From Scleromitrula shiraiana (lineage: Eukaryota > Ascomycota > Leotiomycetes > Helotiales > Sclerotiniaceae): a DNA stretch of 64,000 nt. Made by a program: the position numbers and the translations under genes. Below are positions 35,536 through 47,744 of the stretch, one piece after another; the first letter of the stretch is position 1, and every line of letters begins with the position of its first letter. Location: NCBI GenBank assembly GCA_028455995.1, contig JABELC010000004.1:3470501-3534500 (forward strand), written 5' to 3'. Below the pieces are notes generated by a model, which was not told the origin of the DNA, made no database searches, and saw only the letters and a program-made list of their open reading frames with translations.

Positions 35536-35577
35536 GGAATCATAAATGAGGAATCATAAATGAGGAATCATAAATGA
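35536..35577. repeat. 14-bp unit, three tandem copies
   Basis: GGAATCATAAATGA is repeated three times without change, about 230 bp beyond the stop of the sconB-like gene. The unit contains the inverted half-sites TCAT and ATGA. Confidence 0.85.
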
Positions 35578-35640
35578 GGAGACTTAAATGCCCGCTCGCG
35601 AATGAAGAAGAATCGTATAATCGTATATCCGGGCCCGTAC

Positions 35641-35690
35641 CCGTAGCAAGGCGAGGCAAGGCAAGGCGAGGCAAGGCAAGGCAAGGCAAG
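35641..35690. repeat. (GGCAA/GGCGA)n repeat
   Basis: Nine to ten pentamers of GGCAA with GGCGA variants, in the 3' flank of the sconB-like gene. Confidence 0.85.
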
Positions 35691-35807
35691 AATGAATAGC
35701 AGGGATATCTCAACCAGAACTAGAACCGCAACCGCAACCAGAACCGCAGCAAAAAGTACACCAAAGCCATACCATACCATACACATAGCCACACACTCCT
35801 ACTCTTC

Positions 35808-38159
35808 TTATTCCAAAAATTCCACCTCCCCACCCCCACCCGCACCCCCTTCCCTACTCCCCTCATCAACACCACAACCCCTCCCCCCCTCCTCCGCCTT
35901 AAAACTATAAACCCTCACCTCCCCATCCTCACTCCCCGTACACATCCTACTATCACTCAACCCCACACACGTAACCGGGCCTCTATGCCCCGTAAACGTC
36001 CTCTCGCACTTCCCCGTCCTCGCATCCCACACCTTCGTCATCATATCCTGGGCTCCACTCACCACTCTTAGGGTATCGGCCGCAAGCGCCCATACGCCCT
36101 CGACGTGCCCAAAGAGAGTTTTGAGACAGCGACCAGAGGATACGCACCAGAGACGGAGATTGTTGTCTAGGGCGCCGGTGAGGATGTAGCGGGGGGGTTT
36201 GGGGCGGGTGGAGGGCCAGGTGTCGAAGAGGGATGTTGTGGGAGAGGAGGTGGGGTGGTTGAGGTCAGAGGGGGAGGATGAGGATGTGGTGCTTGAGGTT
36301 CCGTCGTCTATGTCGTCGGATTCTACGTCGTCGAATTCGTATTCGGTTGGGAGGAGCGTGACTTGTTGGACTTGACCGACGTGTCCTTCGAAGGTTTGAA
36401 TCGTACGTCTAGTGTCTAAATCCCAGAGACGAATCGTACAATCGTCTGAAGTGGAGAAGACCGTTCTAGAAGCCGCATCAACTTTAACAGAATTGACCCA
36501 ATCTTTATGACCTCTCAATGAAAACGTAGATTTATCTTGGAAATTCCAAATCTTGATCGTTTTATCGACGGATCCAGATGCTAGGATATTTCCTTCGAAA
36601 TGAAGACCGATTACTCCTTCTGTATGACCAGGATATGTAGAAATACATTCACCCGTTCTCCAATTCCAAACGCGAATACTTTTATCCAGACTTCCACTGA
36701 TCAATTTCGTATCATCAAATTGTAATGTCCGAATGGTAGATGTATGACCTCTTAATGTACGTAAACATACTCCAGTTTCGATATCCCAAATCTTAATCGT
36801 AGCATCGTAAGATCCAGTAGCGAGAATATTATCATCGAATTGTAAACACATAACACCATTTGTATGACCTCGAAATAATTTCATCGAGCATCGACCATAT
36901 TTCCAATTCGTCCCAACCTTAAATCGATCTTTATAAACATCTTTCCAAGGTCGAAATTTCGGTCTTCCAAAATACGAATCTTCGGGATTTAATCGTTGTT
37001 TTTTCGAAACTTCCAAACAATCGGAACTAGGAGCAGTTCTTTTACCAGCCGAATTCAAAGATACAACACTCGTTTCTGGATTTCGTAAAGTATCTTGAAC
37101 AGGACTTAAATGTGGCGATACCTCATTTAAACCTCTTCGTGTAGCTCTCAATTGTTGCTGATGTTTCCAATCTCTCAATCGCTTCCTTTCCAATAACGGA
37201 AGACCCCATCCGCATTTCGTACATTTCCTATCAATATGTTGTTCACACATCTTATGCCAGACCACATCATCATCCGCCATTATTCGCCATTGTTGACTAA
37301 CTTGAGCAGCCTTGCAAAGAGAAACGGTATCGAGATGTGATAGGATTTTGAACGATATTTCGGATGGTAGCGCTGTTACAAAATCGATTCGAATGAGGTC
37401 TCGTACTGCGGAGGATAGGTAGGATAATTGTGGGAAGCAACATTGTGAAAGTATGCCTTGGAGCATAAGATTTCTATGTTTTGCAGGCGCAGCAGAAAAT
37501 AAAGTCCAAACGTGAGAAATCCCTTGTTGATCTGATTGAGATAAACTTTCGAGTTCCTAATGAGTGAACATATATTAGCAAACTTCCAACTCGATGAGGG
37601 GTATATGGTGTAACCCTACCCTCTGCAAGATGGCCATCGTAGGTTCATCCGCCGTCCTCCTACATTTCGAATCCGGTCGATGTCGATAACAATATTTCGT
37701 ATTTGGATCTTTCCTCGTTGGAGCAGATGTAGACTGTGGAGTTTTTCCAAGTGGCGCATATTGTTCCGGGATATGTTTTGCAAGAAAAGGAGCAACGGTC
37801 TGACCAGCCAATTTACTCGTCGAAGAAATAGCTATAGTTGGATCATCCTGACTATGATCCGCTCTACAATTATCCTCCATTGATAAAGGTATTCCCGATT
37901 CGATGATATTTGGTTCGAGATGATTGTGATTGATTTCGTTTTCGCTGTCGCTGTCGCTTTCTGTATCTCTTCCTTTTTTGAATAATATTTCTTTGCAAAG
38001 TTTCTGATCTGATTCTGTATCTTTTGAAGTATTTTTTCTTGACCGTTCAATGTCGATTTCTACGGAATGTCGGTGCGCCATTGTATCATCGTGATTTGAC
38101 GCCATAACTGGCATGCGATGGTGAAATTGGGAAAAGGAATGATATGGCGGTCCACTCAA
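35808..38159 (-). CDS. sconB: SconB/Met30-type F-box WD40 protein
   Basis: Two exons, 38159-37620 and 37556-35808, with a 63-nt intron in phase 0, giving 762 residues. Exon 2 opens with the conserved family block ELESLSQSDQQGISHVWTLF, then SAAPAKHRNLMLQGILSQCC. An F-box lies at about 236-280 (IDFVTALPSEISFKILSHLD, then SLCKAAQVSQQWR), a Cys-rich RKCTKCGWGLPLLERKRL segment at 290-307, and seven WD40 repeats at about 406-732. Proteins of this type (A. nidulans SconB, N. crassa SCON-2, yeast Met30) are SCF substrate receptors that repress sulfur-acquisition genes when sulfur is plentiful, targeting the CYS3/MetR bZIP activator. The 180-residue N-terminus is acidic and low-complexity. An insertion of about 50 residues rich in Asp, Ser, Thr and Pro (588-635) separates WD repeats 5 and 6. 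The C-terminus ends in a Gly/Glu-rich tail. The chain is somewhat longer than the usual 650-700 residues because of these additions. Confidence 0.95.
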
Positions 38160-40271
38160 AACCTTGTATAGAATTGTATAGGATGGTTAGACGATGACTG
38201 GTACGTGGATACGATTACTAGGGAGGTGGTAGATAAGCTTCGAGATTGAATTGGAATTTGAATTTGAGTTTGAATTCGGATCCGACTCAGGCAAAAATTG
38301 ATGAATATTATTTCATAATAGATGATGAATCAATTTCGATTTCAATGATTCATTAATATTTATTAATATTATTTTAATATTGAATTTATTATATGTGTGA
38401 GAGAGAGAAGATAGATAGTATAGAACAGAGTACAAGTCATATCTTAGTGAAAAGTTGAGGTCAATTTCTTTATAAATTGCGTGCTTAATAAAGCCGACAA
38501 GGTTAATGATATGATATGATATGATATGATAGTTTTGCCAATAAAATTGAATTAAGAACAGAACCATCTAAAATCCGGGGTCGAATTGCGCTACGGAAGT
38601 ACCGTTAGAACTACTGCTTTTGATTTAAGTTCACCTTCACTCAAAATAGCCTTCAAACTTTGTAGAAGATACAGAAGCGCAAAAAAAGAAGGGGTCTGTC
38701 TGAATAGATTTATTATTATTAAGAGATTGATTGATATTCTATGATAAATATATATTCCAATAATAATAATAATCATAATAATAATAATAATGACAATACA
38801 ATATTATACCACTGCAAAACATTACTCGAACTTCATATACCAAATACATACTAGTACTATATATATAAGATCCATAATTATCCAACACCAAACTCAAGCT
38901 TTAAAAAGAGGCAATAATTCATTAATTTAATTCAAATCATTAATTCAAATCAAACCGTGACCGAGTAGAATAGCGTATTTTAACCTCAGGTATCCAAACC
39001 CAATCTCTCCAGTTCCAGTTCCAGTTATCACGCGAGAAAATAAAATTCTTTCACCACTGGCATGTCATGTCCAGCACATCAATCCAGCTCCAACATAAAT
39101 TTCCATTTCATAATACTAATAACCCACATAATGAAAAATTCCGATGAAAAAAACATAATAATAATAAAATAATATTAAAAAAAAATAATAATAAAATAAT
39201 ATTAAAAAAACCACCACACACACACAACATACCATACCAATCCAATCCAATCTATCTATCAACTACAGCTATGACCTACCTACCTACCTTCGCAATTGCG
39301 TGCGATGTCCTGTGGCGAGCCTGATATGAGTGAGATAGGATAATGACGATACTAGTAGATTGATTTAACGCCGAAGAAAAATTGCGTGCGAGCGAAAAGG
39401 GGAGATCTATGTAATGCCGCTTTTAGTACCTGGCAGTCAGTTAACATTGGATACTAGTAGTAGTAGGATAGTAGGATAGGACTAGTAGAAAAGTAGAATT
39501 ATCACCGATAATACAAGGACATGATTTCGGACTTATCTTATGCCTTGATGCTAATGGTCTGTCTGTCTGTCTGTCTGTCTGTCTTTACCTTGATGCGAAT
39601 GATTATTTATTCAATAATTTGACCTCACTTACTTTGATATTTATTATGGATACATTATATACTGGTATAGATATATAAATTTAATATATATAGATAAATT
39701 TAATATACATATATCTATTGAGCCAAAAGAAAATATCCATCAATCATATTAGCATTCCACACCAGTCCGAATCAGACTTCCATAGTGTTGTTTGTTATAT
39801 TCAAATCATTACAAGTAATTGCCGCGAGTCTCTGACCCCGCCATTTCTCTATCAACGTCTGCTGTTCAAATAATCGTCATTTGATTCCACCCACCTCCAT
39901 TAGCAATTTACATGTTTTGCGTAAACTAGTGTTGGATAAATCCAAGCACAAAGGAATTCAGGCTGGAAAAAACTCATTGTAGCTATTACTGGAGTCTGGG
40001 GTTGATTACCTATTCCTAGAGTAATAAGTGGGAAAATGTCTTGAATTACTAAGGGGTTAATATATATATATATATACCTGGATAGATCTGAGTGTTAAAC
40101 ATCAAGTGTTAAACATCAAGTGTAACCAATGAATATAATTCCCAACCTTATATTCGATAATTAGGATTGACATTTGTGAAATCATCGAATCGTGTTTCTC
40201 GATCTCTCATCTCAATTTATAATCAAACATCTCTTTTTCATACACCCGAAAACCGTCCCTTCCAAGCATCA
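38160..40271. other. Intergenic, microsatellite-bearing, 2.1 kb
   Basis: Upstream of sconB. It contains (ATATG)n at 38508-38530, TAA-rich tracts (38700-38800 and 39145-39210), CACTGGCA at 39055-39062, (GTCT)7 at 39557-39584, a (TA)n run near 40061-40076, and two tandem copies of GTGTTAAACATCAA near 40091-40120. No gene supported. No perfect CYS3-type palindrome (ATGRYRYCAT) was found near the sconB start. Confidence 0.6.
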
Positions 40272-42489
40272 TCAAACAATCCACAGATCCTCCAAGTTAA
40301 ACCGTCCTTCATCAACCCAATCCAATGCCTCTCCATTTATTACTCCATGAACATATGCGTCGCTCGCCAATTGAACGGTTCCATCAAGATGCGGTCTAAG
40401 AATAACAGGGTCACAACACCCAAGCAGAATACAACGACACCTCCTCTTTATACTCTGTTCCGTGCTTGCGCCAAATAACCTCGAGCAGTTAGAATAAATC
40501 TTCTTCCATCAAATAAACCGGCCATTGCCTACAAGACATTCTGATCACTCTCCCACTTAGGCATCTCCAATTCTTCCTCTGTCTTCAGAGAAAAATAGGA
40601 CGTAAATTCTTTACCCGCAATCTTAAGCTCCGCGTACTTGGATCGAATCTCGTTAAATGCTATATGAAACATTGCATCCCCCTTTTCAAACCCATCTTCG
40701 ATCTCCTCCTTATCTACCCATGGAAAGTCCAAAATTCTAGAGTATGTTTCAGGTACTTTATCGCCAATATGTATCGTACCCGCAAGCAGGATGTGCAAAA
40801 TCGCATTCCGAATTCCTGCTTGGTCATTATACGGGCTGCTGTGAGTGTAAATTGGCTGGACTGGACTGTGGCATTGTCCATATCGGCACCCACGCTAAGG
40901 TCATCGATCCCATCCATGATAACGCCTTTATCTATAAGGCGAGATCCTTCAAAGCTCAGCACCGCTTTGATATCTCGACTTGCGCGGCTTGTCGTTGTTA
41001 TCTCCGTCAAATAAACCGATTTCTCCCTCAAGTCTGGAATCCACGATGGTAACGTTCGCTCTTGGTTGGGTATGTCTTGACAAGTGATAACATCAAGACT
41101 GCCATTGGATTCGAGTGCAGCGTGAGTAAATTTCTTAAATACATCCGATATCGGCAATTTATAGTTTGGTTTGATCAATCTTGTCAATTGCTGCTCCATT
41201 GAACCCAAGATGCCATAGATCTTATCGCGAGGATCAGTCTGCTCTGAGGCTCGAGAAATACTCAACATCGTCTTCAGATCCAAAAATCTCTGGCCCTCTC
41301 TCACTGTATTATAGAAAAGCCCAAGTCGATTAATACGACCAATATTACCCTCTAAATCGATGAGGTTCTTGAAATTCTCCGGCGATTCTCTCACAAAAGT
41401 CTGGAGACCACGTATATCAGACAACAACGTATTAATGGCTAGCAAGAATATAACCCAGGGCATGGAAAAATCTCAGCATTTGATTCCAAGCAAGGGGGTC
41501 AAATCTATCTCCTAGATTATCCACACGCGCGACCAATAAGGTCGTGAAAGAAGTTTAATCGATCCCCTCCAAGCTTCCGGGCCGAAATCAGATTTTTGAT
41601 GCTGATGCGCCATGTGTTGCATCATTTCTTCGACTGTACAAAATATCTGGAGCCCTATGGTTCCAAGCATGGTCATCGCTTCATGGCTCTCATCTGCTGC
41701 TAGGCCCAACCATGCAGCAGTGCCAGAGGCACACGAGTAGATATCACTCATTCTCTTGACTTGAAAGTTACGCTCTTCCAAATCGTTCTGGTTGATGCAT
41801 AGCGCATCTACCCAAAGGCCAAGTCTATCGGTGAAGCATCCTAGATCTCCTCCGGCACTTAATCTACGTAGGAAATCTTCTAGATTCGGCGTTCCTTCAT
41901 CAATTGCTTATTGACAAATATTTGTCGAGTTATAGACTGTTCACCCCATGTGTATGATAAAGCGGTATAATCACCTCATTTCCAGCGACCGAAGTCTGGT
42001 TGGAAGTGTGGATTCAAAGCCCTAGCTGATTCAGCCTTGGAAAATTCAAGCCTCTCAGCTGGCGATTCCAATTCCACATTCAATGGTGTTGCGATGTAAC
42101 ACGAAGTCATATGTCGAAGATCCGCTATCTCCTATAAATTTGCGGCTTTTCTCAGTGTGGTCATCCAAAGAGACATTCTTCATTGTGAAGCTGAGGGGAG
42201 TTTGAGATTGCGTACTTTCTCCTGTGTTTAAGGCGGTTGAGTCATGTTGGCTTCTATCGAGGTAAAGCTTTCATCTGTATAACAATTGCTGATCTAGAAT
42301 CTTGATACTTACGTCGGATGAATTTGCGAATATACGACTGTACTTTAGAACTGAGGCTGCAGAGGAGAAGAATAGTAATTGAAAGTTGAAGTGAAAGTCT
42401 TGGGCAGTTGAGGTGGGTGGTGTTATTTCTTGCGGCGACTCGGCTACATCTACTAGTGTATTCTCGGGAGGAAAGAGCAGATTTGACAT
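40272..42489 (-). pseudogene. HET-domain (heterokaryon incompatibility) pseudogene
   Basis: The full HET architecture is readable in order but broken. The N-terminal exon starts at ATG 42489 and ends at a GTAAGT donor, followed by an exon opening EIADLRHMTSCYIATPLNVE. The three HET motifs follow: YTALSYTWGE, LWVDALCINQND with a downstream MSDIYSCASGTAAWLGL, and LSRPYWSRVWII. Further on are SEQTDPRDKIYGILGSM and LPSWIPDL, then the C-terminal LLGCCDPVILRPHLDGT and YVHGVINGEALDWV, ending at a stop at 40272. Lesions: TGA at 41976-41978 just before motif 1, a frameshift near 41910, TAG at 41512-41514 replacing the Gln that normally follows WII, missing or shifted sequence at 41460-41510, and further frameshifts near 41450, 40800 and 40450. 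HET proteins trigger cell death on fusion of incompatible hyphae; this copy cannot make the full protein. Confidence 0.87.
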
Positions 42490-42874
42490 GTCTAATCTCT
42501 CATATCAGCTCTAGAGACTATCTTACTTAAAGATTATTTTGTTTGCGTGACGAATGAAAAGCTTTGGGATTGGGGATGATACTTGCGCCTCCTATTCGCC
42601 TAGGCGGTTTGGGTCTTCGAACTTGATGTGTATGAATAGAGCTTCACCATCTTCCTTTCTGCTCATTGGTAATCATGATGTCAACACAAACTCCTTGTAA
42701 GCTTTATATTTCCTCTGAGAGGTAAAAGTAAATAATGTTTTAATATTTCGTCGAAGATCTTCGCTCGTGATAAATACAATCGGTGATGATACATACATAT
42801 GATTTTATTCCCCTCTTCTCTATCGGACAAGCACCCGTTCCACTAAATCTCCCACTCATTCACCGGTCAATAAA
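42490..42874. other. Intergenic between HET pseudogene and ATG17
   Basis: 385 bp holding the 3' end of ATG17 and the former promoter of the HET gene. Nothing else recognised. Confidence 0.5.
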
Positions 42875-44482
42875 TCAGCTAGCCCTTAACCTCTCGCTCT
42901 CCCTCTGACTCGAACCCTCCACCACCCCCCTTCCCAACAATGGCGTACTATTAACCCCCGCATCCTCCTCTAACAACTTAAAATCCCACCTAGGAGCTGG
43001 AGAATTAACATCAGGATATAAATCCACCGGTAAATAATCCCCCACATCATGTTTAAAATCATATCTCTCCTTCATATCCGCCTCATAAATCTTCTCAATC
43101 TGCTCCATTGCCTTCCTCGCGATGCTTTTGGCCTTCTCTTCGCATTGTCTGCGTCGATATACTTCGAGGATTAGTCCATCGTAGGAGGAAAGGTAATTTT
43201 CATAGAAGAGACGCATTCCCTCTAGATCTTCCATCTGCTCATGGATTTGTATTTTTGTTTCTTCCCATCTGGCTCGGAAATCTTGACTAGCTATTATATA
43301 TGTAGAAAGTCGGACTCCAACTGCTTCTAAAATATTGTAAGCATTTGTGGCTTCTTGAAATCGGTGGTTGAGTGAAGAGACATGCTCGAGAATGGTAGCA
43401 TGTTTGCGTTCCATTTCATTGAGACGATCTCGTAATTCCATTACTACATCTTCGACTTCTGCGGCGTCTGTAATGAGAATTTTGAGCATCTCTTCTCGTT
43501 CTTCGTCAGTTATGGGCTGTTCGTGAATGTCTTCGTGGGATGTAGTCATTACGCCAGAAACCGACACTGGCTCTGCACCGGGCGGTGGATTTGAAGCTGC
43601 ATTCCGTACAGCTGCATATCCACCTTCGGTATGTCTTATTGCATTCAAGCATAGATCGAAGTGGTTGGTGAGTGAAGTTAAGAGAGATGCCATTTCCTGG
43701 GCGTTACTTTCCAGATCATGGAGATGCTCGGGTATCGGGGAGAATAACGCATCATGAGATAATGAGGCTTTGGTAACTGTCATGGCGGATTTAAGACTGC
43801 GTAGATCATCGTCAAAATCGAATATAGAGTGCTGGAATTCTGTTTGCGCCTCCTAAAAATGGGTTAGAATTTAACCAATATATATCGGAGGAATTTATTA
43901 CCCTAGATTCCCGAATTGAGTCTTTTAATCCATCCCGCATCTTCTCCACTCCTTGTTCATCAACGAAATCCAATAAGCTCCTTGGTTCTTCCCCGGCAGG
44001 TCGAAATGCAGCCTCCACCATTGTTGAACGTAGAACATCCATTGTAGATTCCAATCGAGCATTTGCAGCATCCAATGTGCGAATGACAGTCTGCGAAAAT
44101 GATATCAGCCCCGCTCAAATCCATTATGAAATATATATAGCTTAAAACTGACCTTGAAATCCTTCTGCCCATTGTTATATACACTTTCCACACCATTGCG
44201 TACCTTCTTCAATAGTCTGTATTGTTCATTAATTCCACCTTTTAGGAATTCTGTCCTAGCATGAAGAACTACGCTATCCTCCAAAGCAGCTCTCGCAGAA
44301 GTAACAATTTCATTCGCTCGGTATACGGTGCTGATTGATGATAGAGATCGTTTCGCTGCAAGAAGATGTAATACCAATGTTTCGAGAGGTATATCTTGAC
44401 GATTATTGGAATGATTTTGAGGGTTCGCAGAAGAGATTGAAGCTTGACTATTACTTGTTGGAAAGTTTGGAGAGGAAGCCAT
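42875..44482 (-). CDS. ATG17: Autophagy-related protein 17
   Basis: Three exons, 44482-44153, 44090-43902 and 43852-42875, with introns of 62 and 49 nt, all phase 0, giving 498 residues, the usual length for filamentous fungi. Diagnostic blocks are LETLVLHLLAAKRSLSSIS and RANEIVTSARAALEDSVVL in exon 1, TLDAANARLESTMDVLRST then LLDFVDEQGVEKMRDGLK in exon 2, and EAQTEFQHSIFDFDDDLRS at the start of exon 3. The C-terminal part is long-helical and acidic, with YDFKHDVGDYLPVDLYPD near the end. Atg17 is the crescent-shaped scaffold that dimerises and joins Atg29 and Atg31, binds Atg13 and recruits the Atg1 kinase complex to the pre-autophagosomal structure during starvation. The protein is cytosolic, with no signal peptide. 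The start ATG is the first in frame. Confidence 0.93.
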
Positions 44483-46154
44483 GACTGGTTAATTTTATCT
44501 GATGAATGATAATTGATTGAACCTGTGAACTGAGAAGGTACACCTATAAATCAACCCCGTTTGTACTCGGTATCGCACGATAACTGCTGTGTTGGCAATT
44601 ATTTGTATTGTTGCATACTCGGTCTGACCTTTATTGTATTGCATGCATACAATACTAGGAGAATCTTGATGAATTTAGTCTGCAATTAAAACATCATTGA
44701 TTTGGGGAGATGTTGAGATGTTGATGAGATGAATGGGGAATATGATATGAATATCAGAAGCTTCCGAGATTATTACCTGGATAAGATAACTTCAGCATTA
44801 AGCTCATAAATTGTAGGGTCAACTGGTATGGGATGGAGATGAGATTTGGGGACTGGGGGGGGGGAGACGGGGGGAGACGGGGGGTATCGGTATGACGAAA
44901 CTTTAGTGTTTGTTCAAAATTATTTAGCGCTAAACAGACACCAACTTCCAACGCGCTTCGAAAGTGGCGCTGCAAAACAAAAGCGCCTTCTCGAGGCCAA
45001 CTGGAGTACTCCTACAAATTCCTATAAAACTCCATATTGCTACCAACTAATATGTATGTAGATAGTTTTACATAACATAAATACGATTAGAAGACTTGCT
45101 AATGCAACGTTTCTTGTTTCTGCTACAATGGACACATTTGAACCAACTGCCAGTAGAATTTTATAGTCTAGATAGATCAATGAAACATCGAGGAGAAGTT
45201 TTCGGCTCACCAACTCTTTTCGTGTATATAAGTGATTTCTTGGTACTCTATTCATTGATGTACCTGTGTATTAGGTAGGACTGATCATCATATGTATTTC
45301 AAGCTCAGTACAATCTATAGATATGGTGTTCCTGGAGTACTCATGTCGGACGAGTGTCCAACAGTAAATTCTTATGTACTTGCAAACAAACTTCAAGATG
45401 TGGCCTCCTGCGACCCGGAAGTATAGAAGTTGAAATTTTCTGTGTTCCAACTGCTCAATTTAATTTACCAGAGACCCGAGGGATGCCTGGAAAAGCAGGG
45501 GGGATATTGAGATAGCAAAAAAACCTCTGATGAAAGCACTAGTGACAACAAAATACGGAATCTAGATGACTTTGAAGAAGTACTTTTCTTATTATTCTTG
45601 TTCTAAAGCCAAGGGGGGCGACAGTGACCCCAATAACCCCTCAACGCTAACCAATATGAGTCTCAAAAGCAATTTTTTTACAATAGCCAAGGTCATTCAT
45701 CTACGGGTCTAAGTAGGTAAGACCAACACGCTTGATAAGTTCGTTCTAGAACATAGTGCGTTTAGTACTGACTCATTCCACGTTTTATTTCTCCGCGTTT
45801 ATGTATGATCTGTATTGAGCGTTTGCCATTGACAAGTAAGGCCCATAGACCTACTCAATATTGTAAAAGCATCATTTTGGTCTGTTAATTGCCTGCTTTA
45901 CGAACTGCGCCTGCTAGCCGACCTTTATTTACAGTCGAAGCATAGTATTGGACGTTATCATTTATGTACGTAGAAGGTATGAAGTTTTAGTAGCCATACT
46001 AACACAGAACGTTGGTAAGTATATAATACCCTTCACATTTGTATGAAAGTACAACCTGATTTTACAAAGACAAGCAATTATCTCTTATTTAAACATTTCT
46101 ATCAATCATACCATCGAAAAAAAAACGAAGAACATAACCTTTCAAACTCAAATC
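44483..46154. other. Divergent intergenic region, 1.7 kb
   Basis: Shared upstream DNA of ATG17 (minus) and the coiled-coil gene (plus). It includes a G-rich stretch with repeated GGGGGAGACG units near 44855-44885. Open frames here show no coding character. Confidence 0.5.
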
Positions 46155-46697
46155 ATGCCTGGCTCCTCCTCTTCTTCTAAGAAGAATGTTTTCCCTCTTC
46201 AAACTGAGGAACAGAGGATAGTAGCACGGGAGGCTGGCAAGAGAGCAGTTGGCTTAGTAAATGATAGGATACGAAACCTGGAAGAGAAGGAAAGAAAAAA
46301 TTTGGAGCGTCAGGTAAACGTTGGTCAAGCTGTAAAAATACTAGTAGAAGGTGTACACGAAAGACATGAAAAGAAAAGACAAGCACAGGAAGCTGCCGCT
46401 GCCAAAGAGAAAGTTAAAGCTGAACGAGAAGCGGATGCAGCAAAGATTGCTCGGAACGAGGCTAAGGCTCCACTCAACGGGCTCATGAACAAGGCTATTC
46501 ATCGTCAGTCCAAGAATAACAAAAAAACTGAGGATAAAGCCAATGCGGCAGAATCATTCACACCTTCCAAGCCTCTCAATTATGATGTACCCAAGAAACA
46601 TCGTTCAAGCGAGAAAAGGATCAAAGCTAGTGATCATCTCAGGAGTACGCTGGGAATAAGGAAGCCACCAGTAATCGAGGAGGAGGAGGAGGAATAA
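46155..46697 (+). CDS. Coiled-coil Lys/Glu-rich protein, 180 aa
   Basis: Single exon from ATG 46155 in an A-rich context. After a Ser-rich start (MPGSSSSSKK) the chain is strongly helical and charged from about residue 17 to 110: EEQRIVAREAGKRAVGLVND, then NLEEKERKNLERQV, and a run of Ala/Lys/Glu (AQEAAAAKEKVKAEREADA). This is typical of an extended single helix or coiled coil. The C-terminus is basic, then ends in six or more glutamates from a GAG repeat, which may vary in length. No known enzyme or binding domain is seen and the function is unknown. High Lys/Glu and the absence of hydrophobic segments suggest a soluble, perhaps nuclear or ribosome-associated, protein; that is inference. Confidence 0.75.
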   Translation: MPGSSSSSKKNVFPLQTEEQRIVAREAGKRAVGLVNDRIRNLEEKERKNLERQVNVGQAVKILVEGVHERHEKKRQAQEAAAAKEKVKAEREADAAKIARNEAKAPLNGLMNKAIHRQSKNNKKTEDKANAAESFTPSKPLNYDVPKKHRSSEKRIKASDHLRSTLGIRKPPVIEEEEEE

Positions 46698-47744
46698 TTT
46701 TGCGGGTAGTTATTTTGCTCTTTTTGGGAGTTTTATTAGTCTTTTACTTGATTTTGAGTCATTCATTTAATAAATTTTGCTTGCTTTTTCAGATTTTGAA
46801 GCTATGTTCATCTATGCGAAGTTTTCTCCTCGTATGTTTCCCAAATGATTTCTAGTAGTATGTTGACACATGCCAGCCTTTTCCGACGGTCTGACCTTTG
46901 GAGGCTCATACTATACCTCCATTGAGGAAACTCCGAATACAAGTAGTACATGTCAAGTTGACACCCCAAAACTTTCTCTCATCCTCATAACTTAGAAGTA
47001 TCTGAATTACCATAGCACAACAATTACATACTGTGGAATTGTATCGTATCTAGTATTTCCAGTTACGGTAACACAATGTTACGTGCTGCGAGTGGAATGC
47101 TTTAGTACAGGCATTCGTATAACTGGGACGTCGCACTACAATAAACGTTCAATATTCTAAAAAGATAACAGTCACTATGTAGTAATAGTGATTCGTGATC
47201 ATGAAGGGTGAGCCTCGGAAGTCAACCTAAGGGATGATATAGGTGCACATTGTAGGTCAGATGCTTTTCGTAAAGGTATACATAATCAATAAATTACCAT
47301 GATCTTCATTTTGTGCCCTAAGTTGCTCATTTGTATTCATGTTTTGCTAGTTTCAAGATCCCAAGTTGCAAATTAAGGTTTGGGTGTCATGATTGACGGT
47401 GATTAGTTGAATCTCATCGATGGGTTTTTACTCCTTCTTCAATTTGATTGCATCAGATCTCATCGAGTTCGTCTTGATTCTCTTCTTAACTATGGTACTG
47501 GTACTCTGAATCAATTTCCGTTCCCGTTGCTGTCACCATGTACAAAGACACTTACTCTTTTGTAACGAGAGTATTCCTTTGCCTTCTACTCATAATTCTT
47601 CGTCAAAACTTATAAAATCCCCCTTCTATCCCTAATATTCTTCCTCTCCACCACCTCCAAGAACTCCAATTCCAACTACCCATCAATACATCCGCATTCA
47701 CATACCAAACTCCCCACTCACTCCCCACCCATAAAACCAGAAAA
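46698..47744. other. Intergenic, 1 kb
   Basis: Upstream of the secreted repeat protein. The last 150 bp are C/T-rich on the plus strand, as usual before fungal start codons. Nothing else recognised. Confidence 0.5.

Noticed and set aside
38283..38355. CYS3-like site (ATGATTCAT) upstream of sconB
   Set aside because: One base short of the ATGRYRYCAT consensus and located in AT-rich, repeat-like DNA; not reported as a regulatory site.
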